Assembly (NCBI RefSeq): GCF_023703775.1
Contig: NZ_CP098514.1
Coordinates: 2,391,998 to 2,455,997, forward strand
Direction: 5' to 3'
Length of the DNA stretch: 64,000 bases
Source of the DNA: Haloplanus sp. GDY1
GTDB lineage: Archaea > Halobacteriota > Halobacteria > Halobacteriales > Haloferacaceae
Each line of letters starts with the position of its first letter. Within the stretch, counting starts at the first letter, position 1. Under the pieces are notes generated by a model that did no database searches, was not told the origin of the DNA, and saw nothing but the letters and a program-made list of their open reading frames with translations. Shown here one piece after another: positions 16,835-25,000 of this stretch. The position numbers and the translations under genes are program-made.

Positions 16835-17581
16835 ATGAGCGACGGTGACGTCGGAACGGTAGCGCTGGTCGGCGCGACCGGCGGTGCGGGCACCACGCGA
16901 CTGACGGTCGAACTCGGCGCGCTCCTCGCGGCCGACGGGCGCGACGTCGCACTACTCGACGCCGCGTTCGCGACGCAGGGGCTCTCCGATTACCTCTCCG
17001 GGCGGCTGGATCCGGACCTGACGGCGCTGCTGACCGACCGCCGGGAGGCGCCGCTCGCGGACGGACTGGTCGACGTTCCGATCGATACCGACGCCGGCCG
17101 GCTGGCCTGCTGTCCCGCCGCCGCGCCGTTCGAGCGCCTCGCCCGCGCGAAGTCCGCCGACTCGGCGCAGGCCCTCGAATCCCGCATCGCCACGGCGGCC
17201 GAGACGTTCGATCACGTCGTCGTCGACACGCCGCCCGTGGCCGCGAACCAGTCGGTCGCGGCGGTGAACGCCGCCGACCGTGTCGTCGTCGTCGCCCCGG
17301 CGACGACCCGCGGGCGCGACGCCGTCCAGCGGATGCGCGGGCGACTCGACGACGTCGGCTCGTCCGTCGACGCTGCCGTGGCGACCCGCGGCGACCTGTC
17401 GGTCGCGGACGCCGTCTTCCCCGAGACGGCGGCGGCCGTGACCGACGCACCGACGTGTCTCGACGAGCGGTCGGTCGCGGCCGCCGTCGCCGACGTCGCC
17501 AGCGTCGCCGTCGGCGTCGACCCGTCCTCCGGGGAAGACCCCGGACTGCTCGGGTCGGTCGGCGAGTTCGTCTCGCGGTAG
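16835..17581 (+). CDS. ParA/MinD-family protein with degenerate Walker A
   Basis: 248 residues, deviant-Walker ATPase fold: TVALVGATGGAGTTRLTVEL at the N-terminus, the switch region LLDAAFATQGLSDYLSGRLD, Walker B-like HVVVDTPPV and the late DRVVVVAPATTRGRDAVQ strand. In the P-loop the canonical K-G-G-x-G-K-T reads T15-G-G-A-G-T20-T, so both the signature lysine and the phosphate-binding lysine are Thr. It may bind nucleotide weakly or not at all and act as a pseudo-ATPase. Its stop abuts the stop of the convergent HTH gene with no gap. Start ATG 16835 is the first codon of the family fold. Confidence 0.8.
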   Translation: MSDGDVGTVALVGATGGAGTTRLTVELGALLAADGRDVALLDAAFATQGLSDYLSGRLDPDLTALLTDRREAPLADGLVDVPIDTDAGRLACCPAAAPFERLARAKSADSAQALESRIATAAETFDHVVVDTPPVAANQSVAAVNAADRVVVVAPATTRGRDAVQRMRGRLDDVGSSVDAAVATRGDLSVADAVFPETAAAVTDAPTCLDERSVAAAVADVASVAVGVDPSSGEDPGLLGSVGEFVSR

Positions 17582-18097
17582 CTACCGCAGGTCGCCGACG
17601 GAACTCATCGTCTCCGCCAGCGCGTCGCGCTTGTCGACGGTCGCCGTCGAGTCGGGTTCGAGAACGCCCTCGACGGCGTCGGACAGGTCCGGGACGGGGT
17701 CGTGGGTCTCGACGTACGCCGCCAGCGCGAAGTCCGCCTCGTCGGCACCGGCGAGTTCGACCGCCTCGGAACGGGGGAGGTCGCCGTTCAGCCAGTCCCG
17801 GAGCACGCGGCGGGCGGTCGGGGCGAGCGGGGACAGCCCCGTGACCCCACACCGGTGGAGGAGTTTGGCGGCCGTCATCGGCGCGACCCCCGCCTCGCGG
17901 GCGCAGTCGCCGACGCTCGTCCCGGCCGCGTACGCCTCCAGTACCGTCGCCGCCGCCTCGGGCGTACACGGGAGTGCGTCGTCGTGGTCCTCGAGGCGGG
18001 CGACCAGGTCGTCACCAGTCGCGTCCACCGTCGGCACCCCACGCTCGCGCTGGCGGTCGTGTACCTCGATTCCCGCGGCGATGTCCGACAGGGCCAT
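17582..18097 (-). CDS. Haloarchaeal helix-turn-helix protein of unknown function
   Basis: 171 residues, soluble. A helix-turn-helix is visible in VLEAYAAGTSVGDCAREAGV followed by APMTAAKLLHRCGVTGL (residues ~50-85), similar to the transposase/resolvase-like HTH often used in small haloarchaeal regulators. A conserved-looking C-terminal part, RRVLRDWLNGDLPRSEAVEL, is followed by an acidic tail. It is divergent from tfb and convergent with the ParA-like gene. It could regulate the neighbouring general-factor gene, but nothing in the sequence proves this. Confidence 0.7.
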   Translation of the reverse strand: MALSDIAAGIEVHDRQRERGVPTVDATGDDLVARLEDHDDALPCTPEAAATVLEAYAAGTSVGDCAREAGVAPMTAAKLLHRCGVTGLSPLAPTARRVLRDWLNGDLPRSEAVELAGADEADFALAAYVETHDPVPDLSDAVEGVLEPDSTATVDKRDALAETMSSVGDLR

Positions 18098-18224
18098 CGC
18101 CCCACAGTGGTGACTCGCTCGTTGTAAAACCCACCGCCGTACCGGGGTCACCGCGAGGGAACGTACCGGTGACCGGTAGGTTCGTTCGCGGTGATCGTCC
18201 CGTTTCCCCGGGCTCGCGCCCCTG

Positions 18225-18232
18225 TTTAAATA
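18225..18232 (+). promoter_or_regulatory. TATA box of tfb
   Basis: TTTAAATA in a GC-rich context, 28-35 bases before ATG 18260. A strong consensus-like box implying a leaderless transcript. Confidence 0.75.
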
Positions 18233-18259
18233 CTCCATCGGGACCAACTTTCGACTGTG

Positions 18260-19123
18260 ATGAGCCAGGCACGCGACACGGAGTGTCCGGAGTGCAGCGG
18301 ACGACTGAACGCCGAGGGTACCGAGACGGTCTGTGGTCGGTGCGGACTCGTCGTCGACGAGTATCGGATCGATCACGGACCCGAGTGGCGATCCTTCGCG
18401 GACGACGAGACGTCACCCGAGCGGACGGGTGCGCCGCTCACCCACTCGCGTCACGACCGTGGGCTCTCGACCGACATCGGCCGGTCGACCCGGGTGAAAG
18501 GTCGGAAGCGCCGCCGACTGTCTCGGATGCGGACCCAGCACCAGCGGGCACGGATTTCGACGAAGCGCGAGCGCAACCAGGTGTACGCGTTCACCGAGAT
18601 TCGGCGACTGGTCGGGGCGCTGTCGCTCCCCCGACACGTCCGCGAGTCGGCGTGTTCGCTGTTCCGGACGGCCCAGGAGGCGGACCTGCTCCGCGGGCGG
18701 TCGCTCGAAGGGTTCGCCTCGGCCGTCGTCTACGCCACCTGTCGGGTCTGTTCGGTCTCCCGGACCGTCGAGGAGGTGGTCGACGCCGCGAAGGCGAGCG
18801 AGGAGGAACACCGGGCCGCGTACCGGGCGCTCAACCGCGACCTCGACGTCGCGACCGGGCCGATCCACCCGGCCGAGTACGTCCCCCGCTACGCCAGCGA
18901 ACTCGACGTGGACGAGTCCGTCCGCCGGGCGGCGGAGGACCACGCCCGGCGGCTCCGCGAGTCCGGCGACGCCGCGGGCCGGAACCCCAGCGGCGTCGCC
19001 GCGGCGTGTCTCTACACCGCCGCCCGCGAGGCCGGCGCCGACCTCACTCAGCAGGCCGCGGCGGACGTTGCCGGCGTCACGCCCGTCACCGTGCGCAACA
19101 CCTACACGCTGCTGACGGAGTAG
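18260..19123 (+). CDS. tfb: Transcription initiation factor TFB (TFIIB homologue)
   Basis: 287 residues from ATG 18260; the GTG three bases earlier is an alternative. The N-terminal zinc ribbon is CPECSG...CGRCGLVVDE (residues ~9-34). The B-finger/linker contains EWRSF and a basic stretch (RVKGRKRRRLSRMRTQHQR). Two cyclin repeats follow (first around SACSLFRTAQEADLLRGRS, second around VRRAAEDHARRLRESGDAAG). The second repeat ends with the HTH that reads the BRE (GVTPVTVRNTYTLL). It bridges TBP and RNA polymerase at promoters. Haloarchaea have many TFBs; this one is near minD and mcm, as in other genomes. Confidence 0.95.
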   Translation: MSQARDTECPECSGRLNAEGTETVCGRCGLVVDEYRIDHGPEWRSFADDETSPERTGAPLTHSRHDRGLSTDIGRSTRVKGRKRRRLSRMRTQHQRARISTKRERNQVYAFTEIRRLVGALSLPRHVRESACSLFRTAQEADLLRGRSLEGFASAVVYATCRVCSVSRTVEEVVDAAKASEEEHRAAYRALNRDLDVATGPIHPAEYVPRYASELDVDESVRRAAEDHARRLRESGDAAGRNPSGVAAACLYTAAREAGADLTQQAAADVAGVTPVTVRNTYTLLTE

Positions 19124-19135
19124 CCGACCGCCGTT

Positions 19136-19804
19136 TCAGACGCGCTCGCAGGAACGAACCGCGCCGCCGAGCGACCGGAACGCGTCGGCGGCGGCCGACT
19201 CCGGCGCCGCCGACACCACCGGCCGTTCCTCGTCGACCGACCGCCCGACGCGCGGGTCGGCCGGCACCGTCGAGACGGGTGCCCCGAGAACCCGTCGGAG
19301 CGCGTCCTCCGGCGGATCGTCGGCCCCGGTCGTCCGGTTCAGGACGACGCCGACGGCTCCGGCGTCGAGTTCGCGCGCCAGTTCGCGCGTCCGGACGACG
19401 TCGGCCAGGGCGAACCGCCGGGGCGACGCCACGAGGACGCAGGCGTCCGCGACGGCCAGCGGGACGCCCACGTCGGCGCGCAGGCCGGCCGGGCAGTCCA
19501 CCACCACGCCGCCCGTCTCCCGCTCCACCGTCCGCAGTACCTCCGCGAGGTCGCCGACGTCCGCGGCGCGGGCGCCGGCCAGCGACCGGCCACAGGGCAG
19601 CAGCGACACGGCGCCCCCGCGGACGGCCTCCGACGCCGCCGCTCGCCCGGCGAGGACGTCGTGGAGGTCCGGCCCCCCATCCCGGGGCAGGTCGGCCATC
19701 CCGAGGTCTGCGTCCACGACGGCGGCGTCGAGGGCGGCCCCGAGGTTGTAGGCTGTCGTCGTCTTCCCGACGCCGCCTTTCCCCCCCGCGACGGCGACGA
19801 TCAC
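19136..19804 (-). CDS. minD: MinD/ParA-family ATPase (MinD1-like)
   Basis: 222 residues from GTG 19804. The deviant Walker A is intact: AVAGGKGGVGKTTTAYNL (K for the signature and P-loop lysines). Switch I is VVDADLGMADL and Walker B VVVDCPAG. There is no obvious C-terminal amphipathic membrane helix. The start overlaps the previous gene by 4 bases (GTGA), so this is the last gene of the run that begins at mcm. From memory, Haloferax MinD1 (HVO_0225) has the same neighbours. Archaeal MinD proteins position polar structures rather than Z-rings; what this one positions is unknown. Confidence 0.85.
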   Translation of the reverse strand: MIVAVAGGKGGVGKTTTAYNLGAALDAAVVDADLGMADLPRDGGPDLHDVLAGRAAASEAVRGGAVSLLPCGRSLAGARAADVGDLAEVLRTVERETGGVVVDCPAGLRADVGVPLAVADACVLVASPRRFALADVVRTRELARELDAGAVGVVLNRTTGADDPPEDALRRVLGAPVSTVPADPRVGRSVDEERPVVSAAPESAAADAFRSLGGAVRSCERV

Positions 19805-20481
19805 GCCAGCCTCCGGAGCGCGTCGACGGGCACGTCGACCGCCGTCGCCCGATCCGCGAGCGCCGCCGCCCGCTCCGAGACGGCGCGGAGCGCGTCCGCG
19901 TCGGCCGCCACCCGCGCGTCGAGGGTGGTCACGTCGTCCGCCCCTTCGAGCGCGGCCGCCGCCGTCGACGCCGACGCGTCCGTCAGTCGCTCCCCCCGTT
20001 CGATCCGCCGCTCGGCCGCGGTCAGCCACGCCTCGACCGCCTCCGGCGCCGCCGCGTCGTCGTCCGCGGGCGTCCCACGGCCCTCGTCGTCGTCCGTCGC
20101 GGCCGGCGGCGACGCGTCCGGCACCGCGTCGGCCGGCGGCCGCGCGTCCGCCAGTTCCCTGACCGCGGTCGCAACCGCCGATACTGGCTCCCCGTCCGTC
20201 GCTCGCCCCTCGTCGGCCACCGAGACCGGCGGCCGCTCGCCGGGCGCCGGACAGGCGTAGCCGAGCGCCCGGCGCTCCCCCGCCGGGACCACGCCCGTGA
20301 ACCCGTCGTCGTCCCAGCCGGGTTCGGGAACGCCGGCCCGCCGCGGTGGGAGGACCGGCCCGTCGAGGCGATTCTCTACCCTGACCCGCCGGTCGACCGG
20401 CGACGGGTTGCGGAGGTCGACCGTCACGAGGGCGACGTCGTCGCGACCGTCGAGTCGCGTGAGCGTCCAGTCGGACTCCAT
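19801..20481 (-). CDS. Conserved haloarchaeal acidic protein upstream of minD
   Basis: 226 residues. The N-terminal ~80 residues form a small beta-rich domain (LTRLDGRDDVALVTVDLRNP, VENRLDGPVLPPRRAG, VVPAGERRALGYACP), followed by a long low-complexity Pro/Asp/Ala linker. The C-terminal helical part of ~90 residues (VEAWLTAAERRIERGERLTD ... ALRAVSERAAALADRATAVD) may form coiled-coil. ATG 20481 follows the coiled-coil gene by 17 bases and the stop overlaps minD. Conserved position next to minD suggests a MinD partner; function unknown. Confidence 0.7.
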   Translation of the reverse strand: MESDWTLTRLDGRDDVALVTVDLRNPSPVDRRVRVENRLDGPVLPPRRAGVPEPGWDDDGFTGVVPAGERRALGYACPAPGERPPVSVADEGRATDGEPVSAVATAVRELADARPPADAVPDASPPAATDDDEGRGTPADDDAAAPEAVEAWLTAAERRIERGERLTDASASTAAAALEGADDVTTLDARVAADADALRAVSERAAALADRATAVDVPVDALRRLA

Positions 20482-20498
20482 GGCCCGCTCTGGGCGCG

Positions 20499-21323
20499 TC
20501 ACCGCGTATAAATCACGGGCGCCTCCAGCGCCTCTGCCGCCGGCCCTGCCCCCGAGAAGCGGTCGAGGCCGTCGACGACGACCGGTGCGTCGAGCGGGGC
20601 GACCCGCGCGACGCCGAGCGCGGCGGTCACCGAATCGCCCTCGTACTCGCCCGGTGACGCTCCCGCCGTCGCCGTCCCCGGGACAGCCTCCACCGCCGAT
20701 CGGAACCGCTCCCACACCGCCGCCGCCAGTTCCTCGCGCACCCGCCGTTCGAGGTTCGCCACCCGGTCCTCGAGTTCGAGGCGTCGTTCCCGCCGGTCGC
20801 GCGCCTCCCGGGCGGCTGCCTCCGCGCGGTCGAGCGCCTGTTCGGCCGCGATCCGCTCGGTTTCGGCCTCGGCGAGGCGCCCCGTCGCCTCCTCTAACTG
20901 CGCCTCGACCGCCGTCGTGTCCGCGCCCGTCTCGCGGCGCGCCTGGACCCGTCCTCGGAGTTCGGCGACCCGCTCACGGAGGCGCTCCGCTTCGGTCCCC
21001 GCCTCCGCGACCCGCCGTCGCGCCTCGCGGAGGTCGACCGTCGGCGCCGACGCCTCGGCCAGTTCGGCCCGCGCCTCCGCCAGCGCCGCCGCCGCCGCCG
21101 ACTCGTGACCCAGCGCCCGGGCGGCGGCGGCCAGCGCCCCCCGCCGGTCGAACGACGACGGCGGGAGCAACCCCACGTGGTCGTGGACGGTCCCCGGCGT
21201 CGGACACTCGACGCCGACCGGTGCCTCCGCCCCTCGAACCGCCCGGACGACCGCCGTCGCGTCGACGCCGTCGAGGTCGACCGCCCGTCCCTCGTGGACG
21301 CGGCCGGCGACGGTCACGCGCAT
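20499..21323 (-). CDS. Coiled-coil protein of the mcm-minD cluster
   Basis: 274 residues from ATG 21323. A short globular N-terminal part (VTVAGRVHEGRAVDLDGV ... CPTPGTVHDHVGLLPPSS) is followed by a long Ala/Glu/Arg-rich coiled coil covering residues ~85-210 (for example EAERLRERVAELRGRVQARR and AAREARDRRERRLELEDRV). A C-terminal globular region ends APVVVDGLDRFSGAGPAAE. The layout is SMC- or Spc-like only in the loosest sense; there is no ATPase motif. Same strand and close spacing with minD and mcm suggest a shared role, perhaps as a scaffold. Confidence 0.72.
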   Translation of the reverse strand: MRVTVAGRVHEGRAVDLDGVDATAVVRAVRGAEAPVGVECPTPGTVHDHVGLLPPSSFDRRGALAAAARALGHESAAAAALAEARAELAEASAPTVDLREARRRVAEAGTEAERLRERVAELRGRVQARRETGADTTAVEAQLEEATGRLAEAETERIAAEQALDRAEAAAREARDRRERRLELEDRVANLERRVREELAAAVWERFRSAVEAVPGTATAGASPGEYEGDSVTAALGVARVAPLDAPVVVDGLDRFSGAGPAAEALEAPVIYTR

Positions 21324-21383
21324 ACCGACCCCACCGCCGCCACCCAACTATATCCTTCGCCGCGACCGCCGGTCGCTTCGCCC

Positions 21384-21722
21384 CTACAGGTCGGCGTCGC
21401 GCATGGCCTCCGGATCGGGATGGTCGCTCCCCGCGGCGAACTTCGCGTACGGCGTGCTCTGTGTCTCTCGGTTCTCGTACGCCTCGGCCGCCTCCCGAAC
21501 CGACTCGGGGACCGCCTCGAACTCGTTGAGCGGGCGCGTGCGCTCGATCTGCACGTCGTCGTCGTGTTTCGCCCGGAGACGCAGGGCGAGAAACGCGCCC
21601 AGTTCCGTCTCCGCGAGCAGCGCCGCGCGGCCGAACCGCCGGATCACCGTCGACTCGTGACTGCGACAGACGTTGCGGAGCGTCGTCCGTGCGCCCCGCG
21701 AGTACGTGACGACGAGCAGCAC
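21384..21722 (-). CDS. Conserved haloarchaeal small protein in the mcm-minD cluster
   Basis: 112 residues from GTG 21722. The N-terminal half, LLVVTYSRGARTTLRNVCR followed by HESTVIRRFGRAALLAETEL, looks like a compact alpha/beta domain. The region FLALRLRAKHDDDVQIERTR is followed by an acidic tail. It lies 51 bases after the 93-residue gene and 60 before the coiled-coil gene. No catalytic motif was recognised. Confidence 0.7.
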   Translation of the reverse strand: MLLVVTYSRGARTTLRNVCRSHESTVIRRFGRAALLAETELGAFLALRLRAKHDDDVQIERTRPLNEFEAVPESVREAAEAYENRETQSTPYAKFAAGSDHPDPEAMRDADL

Positions 21723-21773
21723 GGGTGCCGTCCCCTGGCGGCACCGATCACCTAACCCTGTGGGTACCGGCAG

Positions 21774-22055
21774 TCAGTCGAGGCGTTCGACGTCGAACGA
21801 GTCCGGCGCGTCCGGGGCGTGGTCCCCGATCCGGTCCCGCGCCTCGGCGCGCGAGGACGCGATCACGACCACGTCCTCGACCCCCTCGGCGCCCCGGCCG
21901 ACGTACGCCCCGAGGCCGCTCTCGTCGTCGAACTCCGTCGCGTAGGTCCGCAGGGTCGCGAGCACGCGCTCCTCGGTCGCCGCGAGGTCCGCCTCCCCCG
22001 ACTCGAACGCCCGCAGCGCCTCCTCGACGTTCCTGATCGCGGAGATGCGGTCCAT
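21774..22055 (-). CDS. Small acidic protein translationally coupled to mcm
   Basis: 93 residues. ATG 22055 shares one base with the mcm stop (TGATG), so its translation is probably coupled to the helicase. Predicted structure is two N-terminal helices (ISAIRNVEEALRAFESGEAD, EERVLATLRTYATEFDDE) followed by a strand-rich part with VVVIASSRAEARDRIGDH. No family was recognised. Its place after mcm points to a replication-related accessory role, as inference only. Confidence 0.72.
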   Translation of the reverse strand: MDRISAIRNVEEALRAFESGEADLAATEERVLATLRTYATEFDDESGLGAYVGRGAEGVEDVVVIASSRAEARDRIGDHAPDAPDSFDVERLD

Positions 22056-25000
22056 CAGACCACCTTGTACTGGTCGTTGCTGGGGCTGTACACGTCGCCC
22101 TTGCGGCGCAACTGCTCGATCTGATCCATCACCTTCTCCTCCTCGATGCCCTCCGCCTCCGCCCGCTCGACGATGGCGTCCAGCGGCGCGCCCGCCTCGC
22201 CCTCGTACTCGGCGTCGACCGTCTCGATCACGTCCTTGATGCTCTTGATGCGGTCGCGCTGGCTCTTGGAGGTGCCCGTCTCGATCACGTCGGCGTCGAA
22301 CTCGCCCGTCTCGGGGTCGACCCCGATGTCCTGCAGGCAGGAGCGGACGATCTCGATCACCCGCTCGGCGTCGTCCCGTTCGACCGTATCCGAGAGCCGC
22401 ACCCGGGCGCTCGCCTCCGCCAGACGCACCAGCGCCTCCAGCTTCCGGGCCGTGACCGGCACCGGGGCGTCCTCGTCGGCCCCCTTCGCCCGCAGGTCGA
22501 CGTAGAAGTCGCGGATGGCCTCCCTGGCCCCGTCGCTCATCGTCGGGAAACAGCTCCGTTTGGCGTACGCGATGTACTTCCGCAGGAGGTCGGGGTCGAT
22601 GGCCGGTTCGACCGTCTCGGTCACCGACTCCACCTCCGACTCGGTGTGGTCGGGGTTGGCCACCTCCGTCCGCTGGGTGTTCAACTCGCCCGCGTAGTTC
22701 GTGCGCAGGATGTGCTCGGCGAGGGCGGCGTCCTCGTCCGGATCGGGCTGGTCCGTCACCGTGAAGATGAGGTCGAACCGCGAGATCAGCGCGGGTTCGA
22801 GGTCGATCTGCTCGCCGATGGGTTCGTACTGGTCGAAGCGGCCGTACTTCGGGTTGGCGGCGCCGAGGAGGGAACACCGGGACTTGAGGGTGGCGTTGAT
22901 GCCGGCCTTGGAGATGGAGATGGAGTTGTGGAGCGCGACGCCCTGACTGACGAACGTGTTCGTCGGTTCGACGGTCACGTCGTAGACGTAGTCGCACGCG
23001 TACTCCCCTTCGTTGGGAACCGATTCTACCTCACTCACCCGGTAGTATCGGAGTTCACACCGCTCTTCGAGCGCGTCCAATCGCTTCGTGGCGTCGTCGA
23101 GTGCATTCGAGACGGCCTCCTGTGCCGCAGCCGTTAGTGTCGCCCGATGCTCGGTATCGTAGCCGCCACTCTCCGCGTAGTGGACGGCGCTCGTCGTCTC
23201 GCCGTCGAGTCGATCGGCGAGTTGTCGACCCGACCAGTCCACTGCCGCTCGCACGTCGCCGAGCGTTCCGGCCTCGTCGAGGGCGAACCGAACCGCTCGC
23301 ACCCGGTCACGAAGCGTCTCGACGTGCCGTTCGACCGTCTCGATCTGCACGCCGTAACCCTCGTCGAGATTCGATTTCAATTCGCCGGTGAGTTGGAGGC
23401 CGAGCAGCCGCCTGAGCGACCGAATCTCCGCCGCTGCGCTCGACGGCAACACGTCGTGGTGCCGCTTCGTCGCCTCGCTTCGCTCCGCGAACGCCCGTGC
23501 TTTCGCGGAGCGATCGTCAGCCGGTTCGACGACGGCGTCGACGAACTGCGCCGTCGAGTCGCCCATCACGTACGTCTTCCACGCATCCTCCGCCGCATCG
23601 TGGTGGATACGCGACGCCACGCCGATCTTCGCCAACGCGTCGGCGTAATCCTCGGCCAGACCCTCCGAGGCGGTCGAGAACGACATGGCTTCGCTCTCGA
23701 CACCGCCGTCCCCGGCGAACGCGCCGACGAGGAATCGGCGGATCGCCTCCTCCGAGGCGCCGAGTACCGCGGCCGGGATGCGTTTCCCTCGTGCGGTGTG
23801 CATCACCTCCGGGACGTTCGACTCGAACCAGCGGTAGAGTTTCCTCGAGATGTACTGCTGTGTCACCGTCCCGGCGGCGTTCGTCGTGTCGCTGCTCGTC
23901 ATCCCGAACACGTCACTCATCAGGCGCTCCATGCGATTCAGCAGCCGTTCGTCCTGATTCGAGAACCCGATTTCGTGGCTGCTGCCGGCGTACGAGTGCC
24001 CCTCCGCAACCAGCAAGCCGAGGATCTCCGCGAGGTCCGGCGTGAGTTCGTCGGGGAGTCCAACGTCTTTCTCCTTTCCGCGGTGTGGCTCCTCGTCCAG
24101 CGACACGCCGGCCGTCGAGTTCGGCAGTTTCCGCGGCGCGGGGACGAACGATCCTTCCTCGACGTCGCTCGCGTCGACCGTCGTCGTCTCGCCGTCCCGT
24201 TCGACGAACATCGGATGCTCGGGCGTGACGAGGACGCTCCGTCCGTTCGAGAACGTGACGCGGACGAACTCGTCGGGCGCCTCGTGCCGGCTCACCCGGT
24301 CGACCGGCTCTTTTCCGACATCGTTCGTCTCGAAATCCACCGAGTGGACGCCGACGTCGTCGACGGGCAGGATGTCGCAGTTCACGCCGTCGACCACGTC
24401 CTCGGGTCGGTCGGCCATCGCCTCGTCGACGAAGTCGCCGATTTCGACGCGCCGGCCGTCGGCGAGCAGGATTTCAGAACTCGGATGGTAGGACTGCTGT
24501 TCGAGCGCCTCGTGCATGGCCGACCTGTCCTCCGGCCGCATCTTGTCGAGTTCGTCCACGGCCGCGATCCCCTGATCGGCCAGCACCAAGGCCCCGGCTT
24601 CCAGACTCCACTGCTGTCCGTCGCCGAAGTCGTCGCGTACAGCCGCTGCGGTCAGGCCGGCCGAACTGGATCCCTTCCCGGAGGTGTAGACGGAGCGGGG
24701 GGCGATATTCCGGATATACGATAAGAGTTGTGAGTTGTGCGAGACGATGCCGTTGCCGAGGTACGTGTGCGTGCCGGCGACTTCGAGGTCGTACACCCAG
24801 TCGTAGTCGGGGTCGACTGTCTCGATCGATTCGATACGGTCCCACGAAACGTCGCTTTCGACGAGCTGCTGGAGTGCTCCGATCTCGTCTGCGACCGTCA
24901 TCGCTTCGTTGATCCGATCTCGGACTGCGTTCCGCGCGTCTTGGGTGACCCCTCCATCGGGTGTCACGACGTTCCGCTCGTAGTTGCTGATCGACTTTTG

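Noticed and set aside
17974-20511. An 845-codon plus-strand frame across tfb and minD
   Set aside because: Overlaps tfb in another frame and runs antisense to minD and its partner; composition is Arg/Pro-rich low complexity.
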